From assembly GCA_002328485.1 (NCBI GenBank), contig DCUF01000032.1:1651-59592 (forward strand): a stretch of DNA of 57,942 nt. Reading direction: 5' to 3'. The stretch is from Deltaproteobacteria bacterium UBA2221 (lineage in GTDB: Bacteria > Desulfobacterota > Syntrophorhabdia > Syntrophorhabdales > WCHB1-27). This document shows, piece by piece, positions 1 to 9,006 of the stretch. The notes below the pieces were generated by a model. That model saw only the letters and a program-made list of their open reading frames with translations, had not been told where the DNA came from and did not search any database. The translations under genes and the position numbers were made by a program. Position 1 is the stretch's first letter. Every line of letters begins with the position of its first letter.

Positions 1-123
1 ATGATCAGCACTTCCGAGATCAAGATCTCTTGCGTTATCGAGGAGAAATATACCGAGTTGGCGGTGCGGGCGCTCCATACCGGTTTCGGCCTCGATGCAG
101 AAGACGTGGTGGAGGAGAAGTGA
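1..123 (+). CDS. lysC: Aspartate kinase, C-terminal end (partial)
   Basis: The first 40 codons run open from the window edge to a TGA and read as the last part of an aspartokinase ACT domain, with the characteristic stretch MISTSEIKISCVIEEKY and then the helix RALHTGFGLD. Aspartokinase phosphorylates aspartate at the head of the lysine, threonine, methionine and isoleucine pathways, and the ACT domains bind the feedback inhibitor. The stop overlaps the GTG start of the next gene in the form GTGA, so translation of the two is probably coupled. The catalytic part lies outside the window. Confidence 0.9.
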   Translation: MISTSEIKISCVIEEKYTELAVRALHTGFGLDAEDVVEEK

Positions 124-1700
124 CTATAGACTTTTACGATACCACCCTTCGCGATGGAGCCCAGTCCGAAGACATTACGTTTTCGCTGACGGACAAGCTG
201 CTCATCACACAGAAGCTCGATGAATTCGGCATGGACTTTATCGAAGGAGGGTGGCCGGGCTCCAATCCTAAGGACCTCCAGTATTTTAGCGAAGTAAAGA
301 GGATCCCGCTGAAGCATGCCAAGATAGTAGCCTTCTCGAGCACCATGAAGGCCGACAGTAATCCTGAGTCCGACGAGATCATGCTGGCTCTTCTTGGCGC
401 CGATACGGAGGTTGCCACCATTGTCGGGAAAAGCTGGGATATGCAGGTCCGGGATGCCTTGAGGGTAAGTCTCGATACAAACCTGAAGATGATCAGCAGG
501 ACCATTGGCTACTTGAAGGAGCGGGGCAAGACCGTTTTTTTTGATGCCGAACATTTCTTCGACGGATACAAGCGGAACCAGAACTACGCCATGCGGGTGC
601 TCAGGAGCGCTTCGGAGGCAGGGGCAGATGTGCTCGTTCTGTGCGATACCAACGGCGGAACTATGCCCTTTGACGTATTCAGCATTGTGGGCGAGGTACG
701 AGAGTCGATGACCGGTCGGCTTGGTATCCATACCCACAACGATACGGAGATGGCCGTTGCCAACACGATTATGGCGGTGAAGGCAGGCTGCACCCAGGTG
801 CAGGGCACTACCAACGGTTACGGTGAACGTTGCGGAAACGCGAACCTCTGCTCCATCATCCCCAATCTCCTTGTCAAGATGGGGTATGACGGACTCAAGG
901 CGGGGGACCTATCCAAACTCCGCGAACTGAGCCTCTACATCGATGAGATGGCCAATTTTATACCTGACAAACATAGGCCTTTTGTAGGGGAATCGGCCTT
1001 TGCCCACAAAGGCGGTATTCACGTGAGCGCTATCCGAAAGAACCCTCAAACCTACGAGCACATGGCACCCCAGTTAGTAGGCAACAGACAGCGGGTGCTT
1101 GTTTCTGATCTGTCGGGGGAGAGCACCCTGCTTCACAAGGCCGAGGAGTATGGACTCGAGATGGAGCGGGGCCGGAAGGTCGTAAAAGAGGTCCTCAGAA
1201 AGGTCAAGGAGTTGGAGCATCTGGGTTACCAGTTCGAGGGCGCCGAAGGGTCGCTTGAACTGATGATGAAGCGTGCCCTTGGCATCCATCGGAAGTATTT
1301 CGATCTGATCGGCTTCCGCGTCATCGTGGAGAAGAAGGAGAAGAACGATTCGGTCTCTGAGGCTAGCATCATGGTAAAGGTTGGAGACCGAATCGAGCAT
1401 ACGGCGTCGCTGGGAGCCGGCCCGGTAAATGCGCTGGATAATGCGCTCCGCAAGGCCCTCCACAAGTTTTACCCGGTTTTGCGAGACATGTCGCTGGTGG
1501 ATTACAAGGTCAGAGTGCTCTCCGCCCAGGACGGCACAAGTTCGGTGATACGGGTGCTTATGGAATCGAGTGACGGACAGAAGAACTGGGGCACGTTGGG
1601 GGTTTCCCAGAACATCATGGAAGCCAGTTGGCAGGCCTTGGTCGACAGTATCGACTACAAGCTGCTTATTGAGGAGGAAAAAGAGGAGAAGGAAGGATGA
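120..1700 (+). CDS. cimA: (R)-citramalate synthase (CimA type)
   Basis: This 526-residue protein condenses pyruvate and acetyl-CoA to citramalate, the threonine-independent entry to isoleucine. The N-terminal DRE-TIM barrel shows DTTLRDGAQ at residues 7-15 and, further on, the metal-binding HTHND motif and the loop NGYGERCGNANL. The C-terminal ~110 residues form a LeuA-type allosteric domain containing GAGPVNALDNAL. The start chosen is GTG at 120: it follows GGAGGAG (about 111-117), overlaps the lysC stop, and gives the family's usual N-terminus; a longer reading from position 30 runs inside lysC. The stop overlaps the next ATG (ATGA). A 2-isopropylmalate synthase is the main alternative, but the length and the lysC neighbour favour CimA. 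Confidence 0.9.
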   Translation: MTIDFYDTTLRDGAQSEDITFSLTDKLLITQKLDEFGMDFIEGGWPGSNPKDLQYFSEVKRIPLKHAKIVAFSSTMKADSNPESDEIMLALLGADTEVATIVGKSWDMQVRDALRVSLDTNLKMISRTIGYLKERGKTVFFDAEHFFDGYKRNQNYAMRVLRSASEAGADVLVLCDTNGGTMPFDVFSIVGEVRESMTGRLGIHTHNDTEMAVANTIMAVKAGCTQVQGTTNGYGERCGNANLCSIIPNLLVKMGYDGLKAGDLSKLRELSLYIDEMANFIPDKHRPFVGESAFAHKGGIHVSAIRKNPQTYEHMAPQLVGNRQRVLVSDLSGESTLLHKAEEYGLEMERGRKVVKEVLRKVKELEHLGYQFEGAEGSLELMMKRALGIHRKYFDLIGFRVIVEKKEKNDSVSEASIMVKVGDRIEHTASLGAGPVNALDNALRKALHKFYPVLRDMSLVDYKVRVLSAQDGTSSVIRVLMESSDGQKNWGTLGVSQNIMEASWQALVDSIDYKLLIEEEKEEKEG

Positions 1701-2149
1701 AACGGCTTTTTGACATCCGTGACGCCACAAAGGAACTGAACATCCTTCGCTCTCTTGAGAGCTATAAGCGGCCCTTCACGCTTCTAGGCACGTACCGGCT
1801 GATCGATGACGGCTTGAGACCCGAGGCCACGGTAATCATCAAGGCAGACGGCAAGGAGATGCACGAGGCCGCGACCGGTGTTGGGCCCGTGGACGCCCTT
1901 GCCGGCGTCCTCAAGAAATGCCTTCAATATATGTTTCCCTTCATCCAGCACATAAAGTTGATCGATTTTTCGTCGAAAATACATGATACGAAGTCAGGAA
2001 CCGCAGCCGAGGTCGAGGTGTCGATTATATTCAGCGACGGAACGGTGCTTTGGAGCGTATCATCCATCTCCGAGAATATCAATATGGCGTCCTTCAGGGC
2101 GCTCCTCGACGGGTTCGAATACGCCATTCTGATGAGGCAGAACGGCTAA
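1697..2149 (+). CDS. Stand-alone LeuA/CimA regulatory-domain protein
   Basis: This 150-residue protein has no catalytic barrel. Its sequence matches the C-terminal allosteric domain of the preceding CimA: the motif GVGPVDALAGVLKK corresponds to GAGPVNALDNALRK in CimA, and SISENINMASFRALLDG corresponds to SQNIMEASWQALVDS. It therefore looks like a free copy of the effector-binding dimerisation domain, translationally coupled to cimA through an ATGA overlap. A role as a regulatory subunit that pairs with CimA, or as a modulator of leucine/isoleucine feedback, is inference. The gene has its own intact start and codon pattern, so it does not look like a frameshifted tail of cimA. Confidence 0.75.
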   Translation: MKRLFDIRDATKELNILRSLESYKRPFTLLGTYRLIDDGLRPEATVIIKADGKEMHEAATGVGPVDALAGVLKKCLQYMFPFIQHIKLIDFSSKIHDTKSGTAAEVEVSIIFSDGTVLWSVSSISENINMASFRALLDGFEYAILMRQNG

Positions 2150-2188
2150 AAACCCAGTATCTACGTGTTTTTTGACACTTATGTTATG

Positions 2189-2217
2189 TTGACAAGCCAA
2201 TAAGGGGTGATTATATT
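2189..2217 (+). promoter_or_regulatory. Sigma-70 promoter for dnaK
   Basis: TTGACA at 2189-2194 and TATATT at 2212-2217 are separated by exactly 17 bases, a near-consensus vegetative promoter. A second TTGACA lies at 2172-2177. No CIRCE inverted repeat was seen between this promoter and dnaK. Confidence 0.7.
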
Positions 2218-2264
2218 ACGACCGTCTCACGTGGCAGGAAAATTAAATCCGGAAGGAGTTTATC

Positions 2265-4172
2265 ATGGCCAAGAAGGTAATCGGAATCGACCTTGGAACC
2301 ACATTCTCTGTAGTGGCAATTATGGAGGGCGGCGAACCGAAGGTGATCATCAACGAAGAGGGGAGCAGACTTACCCCCAGCGTTGTGGCTTTTACGAAGG
2401 AAGGAGAAGTTCTTGTCGGCCAAGTGGCCAGAAGACAGGCGATTACAAACCCTGAGAACACCATCTTCTCGATAAAGAGGTTTATGGGACGAAGATACGC
2501 AGAGGTGCAAAACGAGAAGGTTCCGTACAAAATGGTTGGGGATTCGAACGGGAACGTTCGGGTTGAGGTAAGAGGCAAACAGTATACCCCTCAGGAGATA
2601 TCGGCATTCATCCTGCAGAAACTGAAGAAATCTGCAGAGAACTATCTGGGCCAGCCCGTAGAAGACGCTGTCATCACCGTCCCTGCTTACTTCAATGACT
2701 CTCAGCGGCAGGCGACCAAGGATGCGGGTAGAATCGCAGGCCTCAATGTCTTGCGTATCATCAACGAGCCCACGGCCTCGGCTCTCGCCTATGGGCTTGA
2801 CAAGCAGAAAAACGAGACGATCGCCGTCTATGACTTTGGCGGCGGCACCTTTGACATATCGATCCTGGAGGTGGGAGACAATGTTGTAGAGGTCAAATCG
2901 ACCAACGGCGACACTCATCTCGGCGGCGATGATATCGACGACAGGGTGATGGACTGGATCGTCGATGAGTTCAAGCGCGATCAAGGCATTGATCTCTCCA
3001 AGGACCGGATGGCATTGCAGCGTTTGAAAGAGGCTGCGGAGAGGGCAAAGATCGAGCTCTCTACGACCATGGAGACAGAGATCAATCTGCCCTTCATCAC
3101 GGCAGACCAGACGGGGCCAAAGCACCTGAATATGAAGCTTACCAGAGCAAAGCTGGAGCAGATAAGCGATGATCTGTTCCAAAGATCCATGGAACCCTGC
3201 AAACGCGCCCTTGCCGATGCAAAGCTCCAGTCGAAGGATATTCACGAGGTGGTATTGGTGGGCGGTTCCACAAGGATTCCCAAGGTGCAGGAGCTGGTCA
3301 AACAGTACTTCGGCCGAGAACCTCACAAGGGCGTTAATCCCGATGAGGTCGTTGCCCTCGGCGCAGCAGTTCAGGCAGGTGTGCTCGCAGGGGAGGTAAA
3401 GGATGTTCTCCTTCTTGACGTAACGCCCCTTTCTCTGGGCATCGAGACCCTGGGCGGTGTGATGACCAAGATAATCGATCGTAATACGACCATACCTACG
3501 AGAAAGAGCCAGGTGTTCACGACTGCGGAGGACAATCAGACAAGCGTTGAGATCCACGTGCTTCAGGGTGAGAGGGAGCTTGCCAGGGACAACAGGACCT
3601 TGGGGCGTTTCCATCTTATCGGAATTCCCGCAGCGCCTCGGGGTATGCCCCAGGTCGAAGTCACCTTCGACATCGACGCAAACGGCATCCTCCACGTGTC
3701 GGCCAAAGACCTTGCAACGAGTAAGGAGCAGAAGATCACCATAACGGCGTCTACCGGGCTGACCGAGGATGACATCCAGGGGATGGTGAAGGATGCCGAG
3801 CAGCACGCTGAGGAAGACCGCCAGAAGAAGGAAGAGATTGAGGTCCGAAATCAGCTCGATAATCTGATCTATGCAACGGAAAAGACCCTGAAGGAGAGCA
3901 GGGATAAGCTCAGCCAAGACGATATTAAGGTAGTGGAAGATGCGGTTGCCAATGCCCGAGAGACGATCAAGAGTGGAGACGCCAACAGGATGAAGGCGTC
4001 CCTTGAAGAGGTAACCAAGGCATCACATAAACTTGCAGAAGTACTCTACAAGAGAACCACCGAGGCCCAGCCAGGAGCCCAGCAGCCCGGAGCCGAACAA
4101 CAGGCCCAGCAGGGAGGGGGGCGAGGTAACGACGACGTCGTGGATGTAGAGTTCGAGGACGTCAAGAAGTAA
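2265..4172 (+). CDS. dnaK: Hsp70 chaperone DnaK
   Basis: This 635-residue Hsp70 binds exposed hydrophobic peptides and releases them through ATP cycling in the cytoplasm. The nucleotide-binding domain opens with IGIDLGTTFSVVA (residues 6-18) and contains VPAYFNDSQRQATKDAG and YDFGGGTFDISIL. The substrate-binding domain and lid follow, and the protein ends in an acidic tail, VVDVEFEDVKK, the usual docking tail. The start follows GGAAGGAG at 2251-2258. grpE and dnaJ are not adjacent, so dnaK is transcribed apart from its co-chaperones here. The Gln/Gly-rich linker before the tail is typical. Confidence 0.97.
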   Translation: MAKKVIGIDLGTTFSVVAIMEGGEPKVIINEEGSRLTPSVVAFTKEGEVLVGQVARRQAITNPENTIFSIKRFMGRRYAEVQNEKVPYKMVGDSNGNVRVEVRGKQYTPQEISAFILQKLKKSAENYLGQPVEDAVITVPAYFNDSQRQATKDAGRIAGLNVLRIINEPTASALAYGLDKQKNETIAVYDFGGGTFDISILEVGDNVVEVKSTNGDTHLGGDDIDDRVMDWIVDEFKRDQGIDLSKDRMALQRLKEAAERAKIELSTTMETEINLPFITADQTGPKHLNMKLTRAKLEQISDDLFQRSMEPCKRALADAKLQSKDIHEVVLVGGSTRIPKVQELVKQYFGREPHKGVNPDEVVALGAAVQAGVLAGEVKDVLLLDVTPLSLGIETLGGVMTKIIDRNTTIPTRKSQVFTTAEDNQTSVEIHVLQGERELARDNRTLGRFHLIGIPAAPRGMPQVEVTFDIDANGILHVSAKDLATSKEQKITITASTGLTEDDIQGMVKDAEQHAEEDRQKKEEIEVRNQLDNLIYATEKTLKESRDKLSQDDIKVVEDAVANARETIKSGDANRMKASLEEVTKASHKLAEVLYKRTTEAQPGAQQPGAEQQAQQGGGRGNDDVVDVEFEDVKK

Positions 4173-4182
4173 GTGCCGGAAA

Positions 4183-4295
4183 GATGTGAAATAGTGAAAT
4201 GGTATAGTAGTAAAATGGGTTCGAAACGGCGGACTTGTACCTACTCATGTTCTTTAGTCTTTTACCCAAATTTTGCTATTTCGCTATTTTCCATC
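4183..4295 (+). repeat. Palindromic element built of 8-bp degenerate tandem units (copy 1)
   Basis: The left arm (4183-4220) is a run of 8-mers of the type TGAAATAG, TGAAATGG, TATAGTAG, TAAAATGG. The right arm (4264-4295), read on the minus strand, has the same build (GAAAATAG, CGAAATAG, CAAAATTT) and both arms start with GATG. The arms can pair over most of their length around a ~43-base centre. The element fills most of the dnaK-lon gap. Compare 9007-9080 and 18650-18752. Confidence 0.55.
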
Positions 4296-4322
4296 TGCAC
4301 TTTTAGGCATGGCGACCGGGGC

Positions 4323-4337
4323 ACCCGCGATGCGGGT
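4323..4337 (+). promoter_or_regulatory. Short perfect hairpin just before the lon ribosome-binding site
   Basis: ACCCGC, a three-base loop GAT, then GCGGGT, ending about 8 bases before the AAAGGAGG at 4346-4353. It could influence lon translation or stabilise the mRNA; no T-run follows, so it is not a terminator. Confidence 0.4.
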
Positions 4338-4357
4338 CGTCCCATAAAGGAGGAATG

Positions 4358-6745
4358 ATGGTAATAGGTTTCAAAAACGATAAAAGTGTCAAGGAGAAGC
4401 TATTCATCCCTGCAGAACTTCCTGTACTGCCTCTGCGCGGGACCGTAGCCTATCCTGACCTTATAGTTCCTCTCGTGGTGGGGAGAGAGAAGTCGATCAA
4501 GCTCATCGATGAAGCCATGGGCAAGGACCGACTGATCGGTATCCTCACGCAGAAGAACCCTGATATAGAAGAGCCGGATATAGAAGACCTGTACACGATC
4601 GGGACTGTGGCAACCATCATGAAGATGGTGAAGATGGTCGACGGCAGCCAGAGGATCGTGGTTCAGGGGATCTGCCGGTTCAAATTGATTGAATTTACGC
4701 AGAAGGATCCGCATCTGCGTGCCAGGGTGCTCCCCATCTTCGAGGAGTACCAGAAGGACATGGAAGTGGATGCCATGTACATAAACCTGAGGAACCTGTA
4801 CAAGAAGGCGGTCGAGATCGCGCCCTACCTCTCGGCGGAACTTGCCCAGATCTCCTCAAAAATAGAAAGCCCCGGGAATCTGGGGGACCTGGTCGCATCG
4901 ACCATCAATATCAGCGTTGCCGAAAGGCAGGATATCCTTGAAAAGATTGACCTCAAGGAACGGCTAAAGAAGGTCACCATACTCCTGAACAGGGAGCTGG
5001 AGACTCTGGAGCTGTCGAGTAAGATCCAATCTCACATCAAGGAGGGGATCGACAAGACCCAACGCGAGTACTACCTGAGGGAACAACTCAAGGCGATCCA
5101 GAAGGAGTTGGGCGAGGTCGACGAGCGCTTCACCGAGATAGATGAACTGAGAAAAAAGATGATGGAGGCAAAAATGCCTCCGGAGGTTCAGAAGGTAACC
5201 GAGAAGGAACTCGACCGGCTTTCCAAGATGAGTACCATGTCGGCCGAGTATACGGTGGCCCGAACCTACATTGACTGGCTGGTGGAGTTGCCCTGGTCTT
5301 ACGCGACTGAAGACAACCTGGTTATTCAGGATGCGCGAAACATTCTGAATGAGGATCACTATGATCTGGAAAAGGTGAAGAAAAGGATACTGGAATACCT
5401 GGCAGTCAGGAAGTTAAAGACTGACATGAAGGGCCCCATCCTCTGTTTTGTGGGCCCCCCTGGCGTCGGTAAAACCTCACTCGGTAAGTCAATCGCCCGC
5501 GCTTTAGGCAGGAAATTCATGAGAATGTCCCTGGGCGGTATCAGGGATGAGGCAGAGATCAGGGGGCATCGCCGAACCTACGTCGGTGCGCTGCCAGGGA
5601 GGATTATTCAGGGCATAAAGAAGGCAGGTTCAAATAACCCGATTTTCATGCTTGATGAGGTAGACAAGATTGGTATGGATTTTCGAGGCGACCCGTCGAG
5701 TGCCTTGCTGGAAGTCCTCGATCCTGAGCAGAATTTCTCCTTCAGCGACCATTACCTGGAAGTCCCCTTTGACCTTTCCAAGGTGATGTTTATCGCCACG
5801 GCCAACCAACTCGATCCTATCCCGCCCGCCTTGAAGGACAGGATGGAGGTGTTGGAGCTTCCCGGTTATACAGAAGAAGAAAAGGTAATGATTGCCAAGG
5901 ATTTCTTGATCCCGAAGCAGCTTGAGGAGCACGGATTATCACAGGAACTTTTGGGCTTTGATGATGAGGCCCTCAAGGTAATCGTTCGGTCCTACACCCG
6001 TGAAGCGGGGGTCAGAAACCTCGAACGGGAGATTGCCACGGTCTGCAGGGCCGTCGCACGGGAGGTGGCTGAGGGAAAGACAGAGAAGACGGTCGTTGTC
6101 GAGGATGACGTTCATAAATTCCTGGGGCCCATAAAACACTATTCAGAGGTAGCAGAGAGGACCAAGTATTCAGGCGTTGCGACTGGTCTCGCCTGGACTC
6201 CGACGGGCGGAGATATCATCTTCATCGAGGCCACGAAGATGAAAGGGAAAGGAAGTCTTTCACTGACGGGCCAGTTGGGTGACGTGATGAAGGAGTCAGC
6301 CCAGGCCGCGCTCAGCTACATCAGAAGCAAGGCGTCAGATTTCCAGATTCAGGAAGACTTTTTCGAGAAACACGATATCCATATTCATGTACCAGCGGGC
6401 GCAATCCCGAAAGACGGCCCGTCTGCCGGTATTACGATGATGGTGGCTCTCGTGTCTCTTCTCACCGATAGACCGGTCAGGAATGACGTTGCCATGACCG
6501 GAGAAATAACGCTGCGGGGCCTTGTTTTGCCGGTAGGCGGAATCAAGGAAAAGGTGCTTGCCGCCAGGAGGGCTGGGATCAAGAATATCATTTTGCCGAA
6601 GATGAACGAGAAGGACCTCGAAGAGGTGCCTGAAACCATAAAAGAGAGTATGAAGTTCCGCTTCATTGAAAAGGTGGATGAGGCGATAGGCTCGTGCCTG
6701 TATCAGCAAGGTGGTGCGGACGACTCTTGCGTCTTGAAGGAATAG
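4358..6745 (+). CDS. lon: ATP-dependent protease Lon (LonA)
   Basis: This 795-residue protein has the standard LonA order: an N-terminal LON substrate-recognition domain (starting LPVLPLRGTVAYPDLIVPL), a coiled-coil stretch, an AAA+ module with Walker A GPPGVGKTS near residue 366 and Walker B IFMLDEVDK, then the protease domain with the catalytic Ser in GPSAGITMM (about residue 689) and the Lys in GGIKEKVLA. It degrades damaged and short-lived regulatory proteins. Two tandem ATG codons (4355, 4358) follow AAAGGAGG; the second gives the more usable spacing. A stem-loop terminator follows. Its position behind dnaK groups two proteostasis genes. Confidence 0.95.
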   Translation: MVIGFKNDKSVKEKLFIPAELPVLPLRGTVAYPDLIVPLVVGREKSIKLIDEAMGKDRLIGILTQKNPDIEEPDIEDLYTIGTVATIMKMVKMVDGSQRIVVQGICRFKLIEFTQKDPHLRARVLPIFEEYQKDMEVDAMYINLRNLYKKAVEIAPYLSAELAQISSKIESPGNLGDLVASTINISVAERQDILEKIDLKERLKKVTILLNRELETLELSSKIQSHIKEGIDKTQREYYLREQLKAIQKELGEVDERFTEIDELRKKMMEAKMPPEVQKVTEKELDRLSKMSTMSAEYTVARTYIDWLVELPWSYATEDNLVIQDARNILNEDHYDLEKVKKRILEYLAVRKLKTDMKGPILCFVGPPGVGKTSLGKSIARALGRKFMRMSLGGIRDEAEIRGHRRTYVGALPGRIIQGIKKAGSNNPIFMLDEVDKIGMDFRGDPSSALLEVLDPEQNFSFSDHYLEVPFDLSKVMFIATANQLDPIPPALKDRMEVLELPGYTEEEKVMIAKDFLIPKQLEEHGLSQELLGFDDEALKVIVRSYTREAGVRNLEREIATVCRAVAREVAEGKTEKTVVVEDDVHKFLGPIKHYSEVAERTKYSGVATGLAWTPTGGDIIFIEATKMKGKGSLSLTGQLGDVMKESAQAALSYIRSKASDFQIQEDFFEKHDIHIHVPAGAIPKDGPSAGITMMVALVSLLTDRPVRNDVAMTGEITLRGLVLPVGGIKEKVLAARRAGIKNIILPKMNEKDLEEVPETIKESMKFRFIEKVDEAIGSCLYQQGGADDSCVLKE

Positions 6746-6752
6746 ACGAGGT

Positions 6753-6777
6753 AGGGGGGATTATCCCCCCTTTCGTT
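6753..6777 (+). terminator. Rho-independent terminator after lon
   Basis: Eight-base stem AGGGGGGA / TCCCCCCT (6753-6760 and 6764-6771) with a TTA loop, followed by a short T-rich tail. It lies eight bases after the lon stop. Confidence 0.7.
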
Positions 6778-6867
6778 AGTGGTATCCCCTCATAAGTCTC
6801 GTGTTTTACGTTGGTTGTACTGTAAGCGAGTGATCCTCCCAGAGAACGAAGCTATCACATAATTCTT

Positions 6868-8031
6868 ATGGAAAAGGTAAGGATAAGCAAGGCGGCTGAG
6901 GAATCCATCCAGTCGGGCCATGTATGGGTGTTCAGCAACGAGGTGACGCAACGACCGCAAGGACTCCAAGCGGGGGATCTCGTCCAGGTCGTTGGGGAAA
7001 GGGACCGTGTTCTGGGTATCGGGTACATCAACCCCAGAAGCCTTATCATGGTCCGGCTTCTGTCGCGGAAGGATGGGGCTGTAGATGAGGACTTCTTCGA
7101 ACGTCGCATGAGGCGAGCATTGACCTTACGGGGTCCTGCGTTTGGTGATTCCTTTAGGGTGGTCAATTCCGAATCAGATTACCTGCCGGGCCTGATTGTC
7201 GACAAATATCAAGACTACTTGGCTGTTCAGATCCTGACGTATGGGATGGAAAGGTTTAGGGAGGTGATCATCACCGCACTGAAACGGATTTTTCGGACGA
7301 GGGCGATCATTCTGAGAAATGACAGCCCTTACAGGGCCGAAGAGGGGCTGCCCTTGTACACCGAAATTGCAGATGGGTCAATTGACGACCAGGTGATCAT
7401 CACCGCAGGGGACCTTCGATTCCTGGTAGATCCCCTCGCAGGTCACAAAACGGGGTTCTACTTCGACCAGAGGGAGAATCGCTCCTTCTTGAAAGAAATA
7501 GTCCCAGGGGCTCGCGTTCTGGACCTATTTTCATACACCTGTGGGTTCGGACTGCACGCCTGTCTGTGGGGTGCCCGATCCGTCACCTGCGTGGATACCT
7601 CCGAAAGTGCGCTAGGTGCGGGGCGCCGAAACATGGAGCTGAATGGGTTGAACGGTATTGAGTTTGTGCGCCAAGACGGTTTCGACTTTTTGAAACAGAC
7701 TGACAACTCCTATGACGTCATCATCCTCGACCCGCCGTCATTCATAAAATCGCGAAAAAAACTTCGCGAGGGTGAGAGAGGATACATTGACCTCAACAAG
7801 AGGGCGCTGCGCCGGGTAACTGATGGAGGGTATCTTTTGACCTTTTCCTGTTCCCATCACATGAAGAGATCACGATTCCGCGACATCGTGCGGGTTGCGG
7901 CTTACGGGCACGCAGACCTCTATTTAGTGAAGGAGTTGTCTCAGTCTGCAGATCACCCCGTCGTGTTAAACATCCCTGAGACTGAGTATCTCAAAGGCCT
8001 CGTCCTGAAGGTCAGGAAAAGAGGAGAGTAG
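6868..8031 (+). CDS. Class I rRNA (cytosine-C5-) methyltransferase, RlmI family
   Basis: This 387-residue protein has an N-terminal PUA-like RNA-binding domain, with SGHVWVFSNEV and VLGIGYINPRS, and a C-terminal Rossmann methyltransferase domain with the SAM-binding loop VLDLFSYTCGFGLHA and the catalytic/substrate motif IILDPPSF. This is the RlmI/YccW arrangement, which methylates a 23S rRNA cytosine in E. coli; the exact target base here cannot be told from sequence. The ATG at 6868 has no strong ribosome-binding site. The gene stands alone between the lon terminator and the promoter of the next gene. Confidence 0.85.
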   Translation: MEKVRISKAAEESIQSGHVWVFSNEVTQRPQGLQAGDLVQVVGERDRVLGIGYINPRSLIMVRLLSRKDGAVDEDFFERRMRRALTLRGPAFGDSFRVVNSESDYLPGLIVDKYQDYLAVQILTYGMERFREVIITALKRIFRTRAIILRNDSPYRAEEGLPLYTEIADGSIDDQVIITAGDLRFLVDPLAGHKTGFYFDQRENRSFLKEIVPGARVLDLFSYTCGFGLHACLWGARSVTCVDTSESALGAGRRNMELNGLNGIEFVRQDGFDFLKQTDNSYDVIILDPPSFIKSRKKLREGERGYIDLNKRALRRVTDGGYLLTFSCSHHMKRSRFRDIVRVAAYGHADLYLVKELSQSADHPVVLNIPETEYLKGLVLKVRKRGE

Positions 8032-8051
8032 CCGAGAAATGCATCAGCGCC

Positions 8052-8082
8052 TTGACAACCAGCCTCAACGCTGCGTTATGAT
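8052..8082 (+). promoter_or_regulatory. Promoter for the VKOR-thioredoxin gene
   Basis: TTGACA at 8052-8057 and TATGAT at 8077-8082, 19 bases apart (slightly long). Transcription would start near 8089, leaving only a few bases before the ATG at 8094, so the message may be close to leaderless. Confidence 0.5.
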
Positions 8083-8093
8083 AGTTGTTGTTT

Positions 8094-9002
8094 ATGGGGT
8101 GGAAGAAACCGGCCAGCATTTGTTTGCTTCTTCTCGGTATAGGTATCGTTATCTATTACCGTACGTGCGGACAATCTTGCACCTTTCTGAAAGGTAACAT
8201 ATTCGGAATAGACTTGGTCTATTATGGCATTGCCTTTTGTGCTGTGCTAATCGGTGTAAACCTTGCCGGATATGAGCGATTAAACACGATGTTTCTCTCC
8301 GGTGCCATGGGGGCCGAGGCCTATCTGATCAGTTTTCAGGTAAAATCAGGCTTTTATTGTCCCTATTGCCTGGCGTTCGCCACTACCCTTTTTCTTCTCT
8401 TTCTGATAAACTTCAGCGTGTCAAGAAAGCTCCTTGTCATCGTCTTCTTTGTCCTTGGCCTTCTCTCCTTTTCGCTCTTTTTCCAGGGGGCCACCGTTCC
8501 TGTACTGGCGGCAACCGAAGCGCTGGTCCCGACCTTTGGAGCAGGCAAGACGCAGGTAAGAATATACACGGACTACTTTTGCGGCCCCTGCGGTCGCCTG
8601 GAGCCGAAGATGGAACGGCTTCTCCCTAAGCTGGTGAACAGCAATAAGGTGACCGTAACGTTGATCGATACGCCCATTCACAGTCAGACCATGCTGTATG
8701 CCCGCTATTTTCTTTACATTTTGAAGGAAAACAAGGATTTTAAGTATATCCTCCGTGCACGGGGTATGCTTTTTGAGGCCGCCAAGAGCGGTATCAAGGA
8801 GAAAGAAAAACTCGAGGAATTTCTCCAGAAAAAGAAGATTCGGTTTCGCGCCTTCGACACAAAACCCTCCTACGCGGTTCTCAACACTTATCTCGCCCAG
8901 GATAAGATAGATCGGACGCCTACCTGTGTGATCTATGACGGAGATCGAAGAGGCGTCTACAGAGGCGAGCTGGAGATAGGCCAGGCTCTAGAACTTTTGT
9001 AG
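8094..9002 (+). CDS. VKOR-family disulfide-forming membrane protein fused to a thioredoxin/DsbA-like domain
   Basis: The first ~135 residues are a multi-helix VKOR domain with an external Cys pair (C25, C29) and the active-site motif CPYC (C89-C92). After a last membrane segment comes an exported thioredoxin-fold domain with YTDYFCGPCGR (C163, C166) and a cis-proline loop at DRTPT. This fusion is known to replace DsbA/DsbB: the Trx domain oxidises secreted proteins and the VKOR domain passes electrons to quinone. The length is 302 residues from ATG at 8094; TTG at 8085 or 8088 would add three or two residues. No ribosome-binding site is visible, which fits a near-leaderless message. Confidence 0.85.
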   Translation: MGWKKPASICLLLLGIGIVIYYRTCGQSCTFLKGNIFGIDLVYYGIAFCAVLIGVNLAGYERLNTMFLSGAMGAEAYLISFQVKSGFYCPYCLAFATTLFLLFLINFSVSRKLLVIVFFVLGLLSFSLFFQGATVPVLAATEALVPTFGAGKTQVRIYTDYFCGPCGRLEPKMERLLPKLVNSNKVTVTLIDTPIHSQTMLYARYFLYILKENKDFKYILRARGMLFEAAKSGIKEKEKLEEFLQKKKIRFRAFDTKPSYAVLNTYLAQDKIDRTPTCVIYDGDRRGVYRGELEIGQALELL

Positions 9003-9006
9003 ACAT

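Noticed and set aside
2211..3917. Long minus-strand frame opposite dnaK
   Set aside because: It is a shadow of the dnaK codon pattern, with no ribosome-binding site and no recognisable family.
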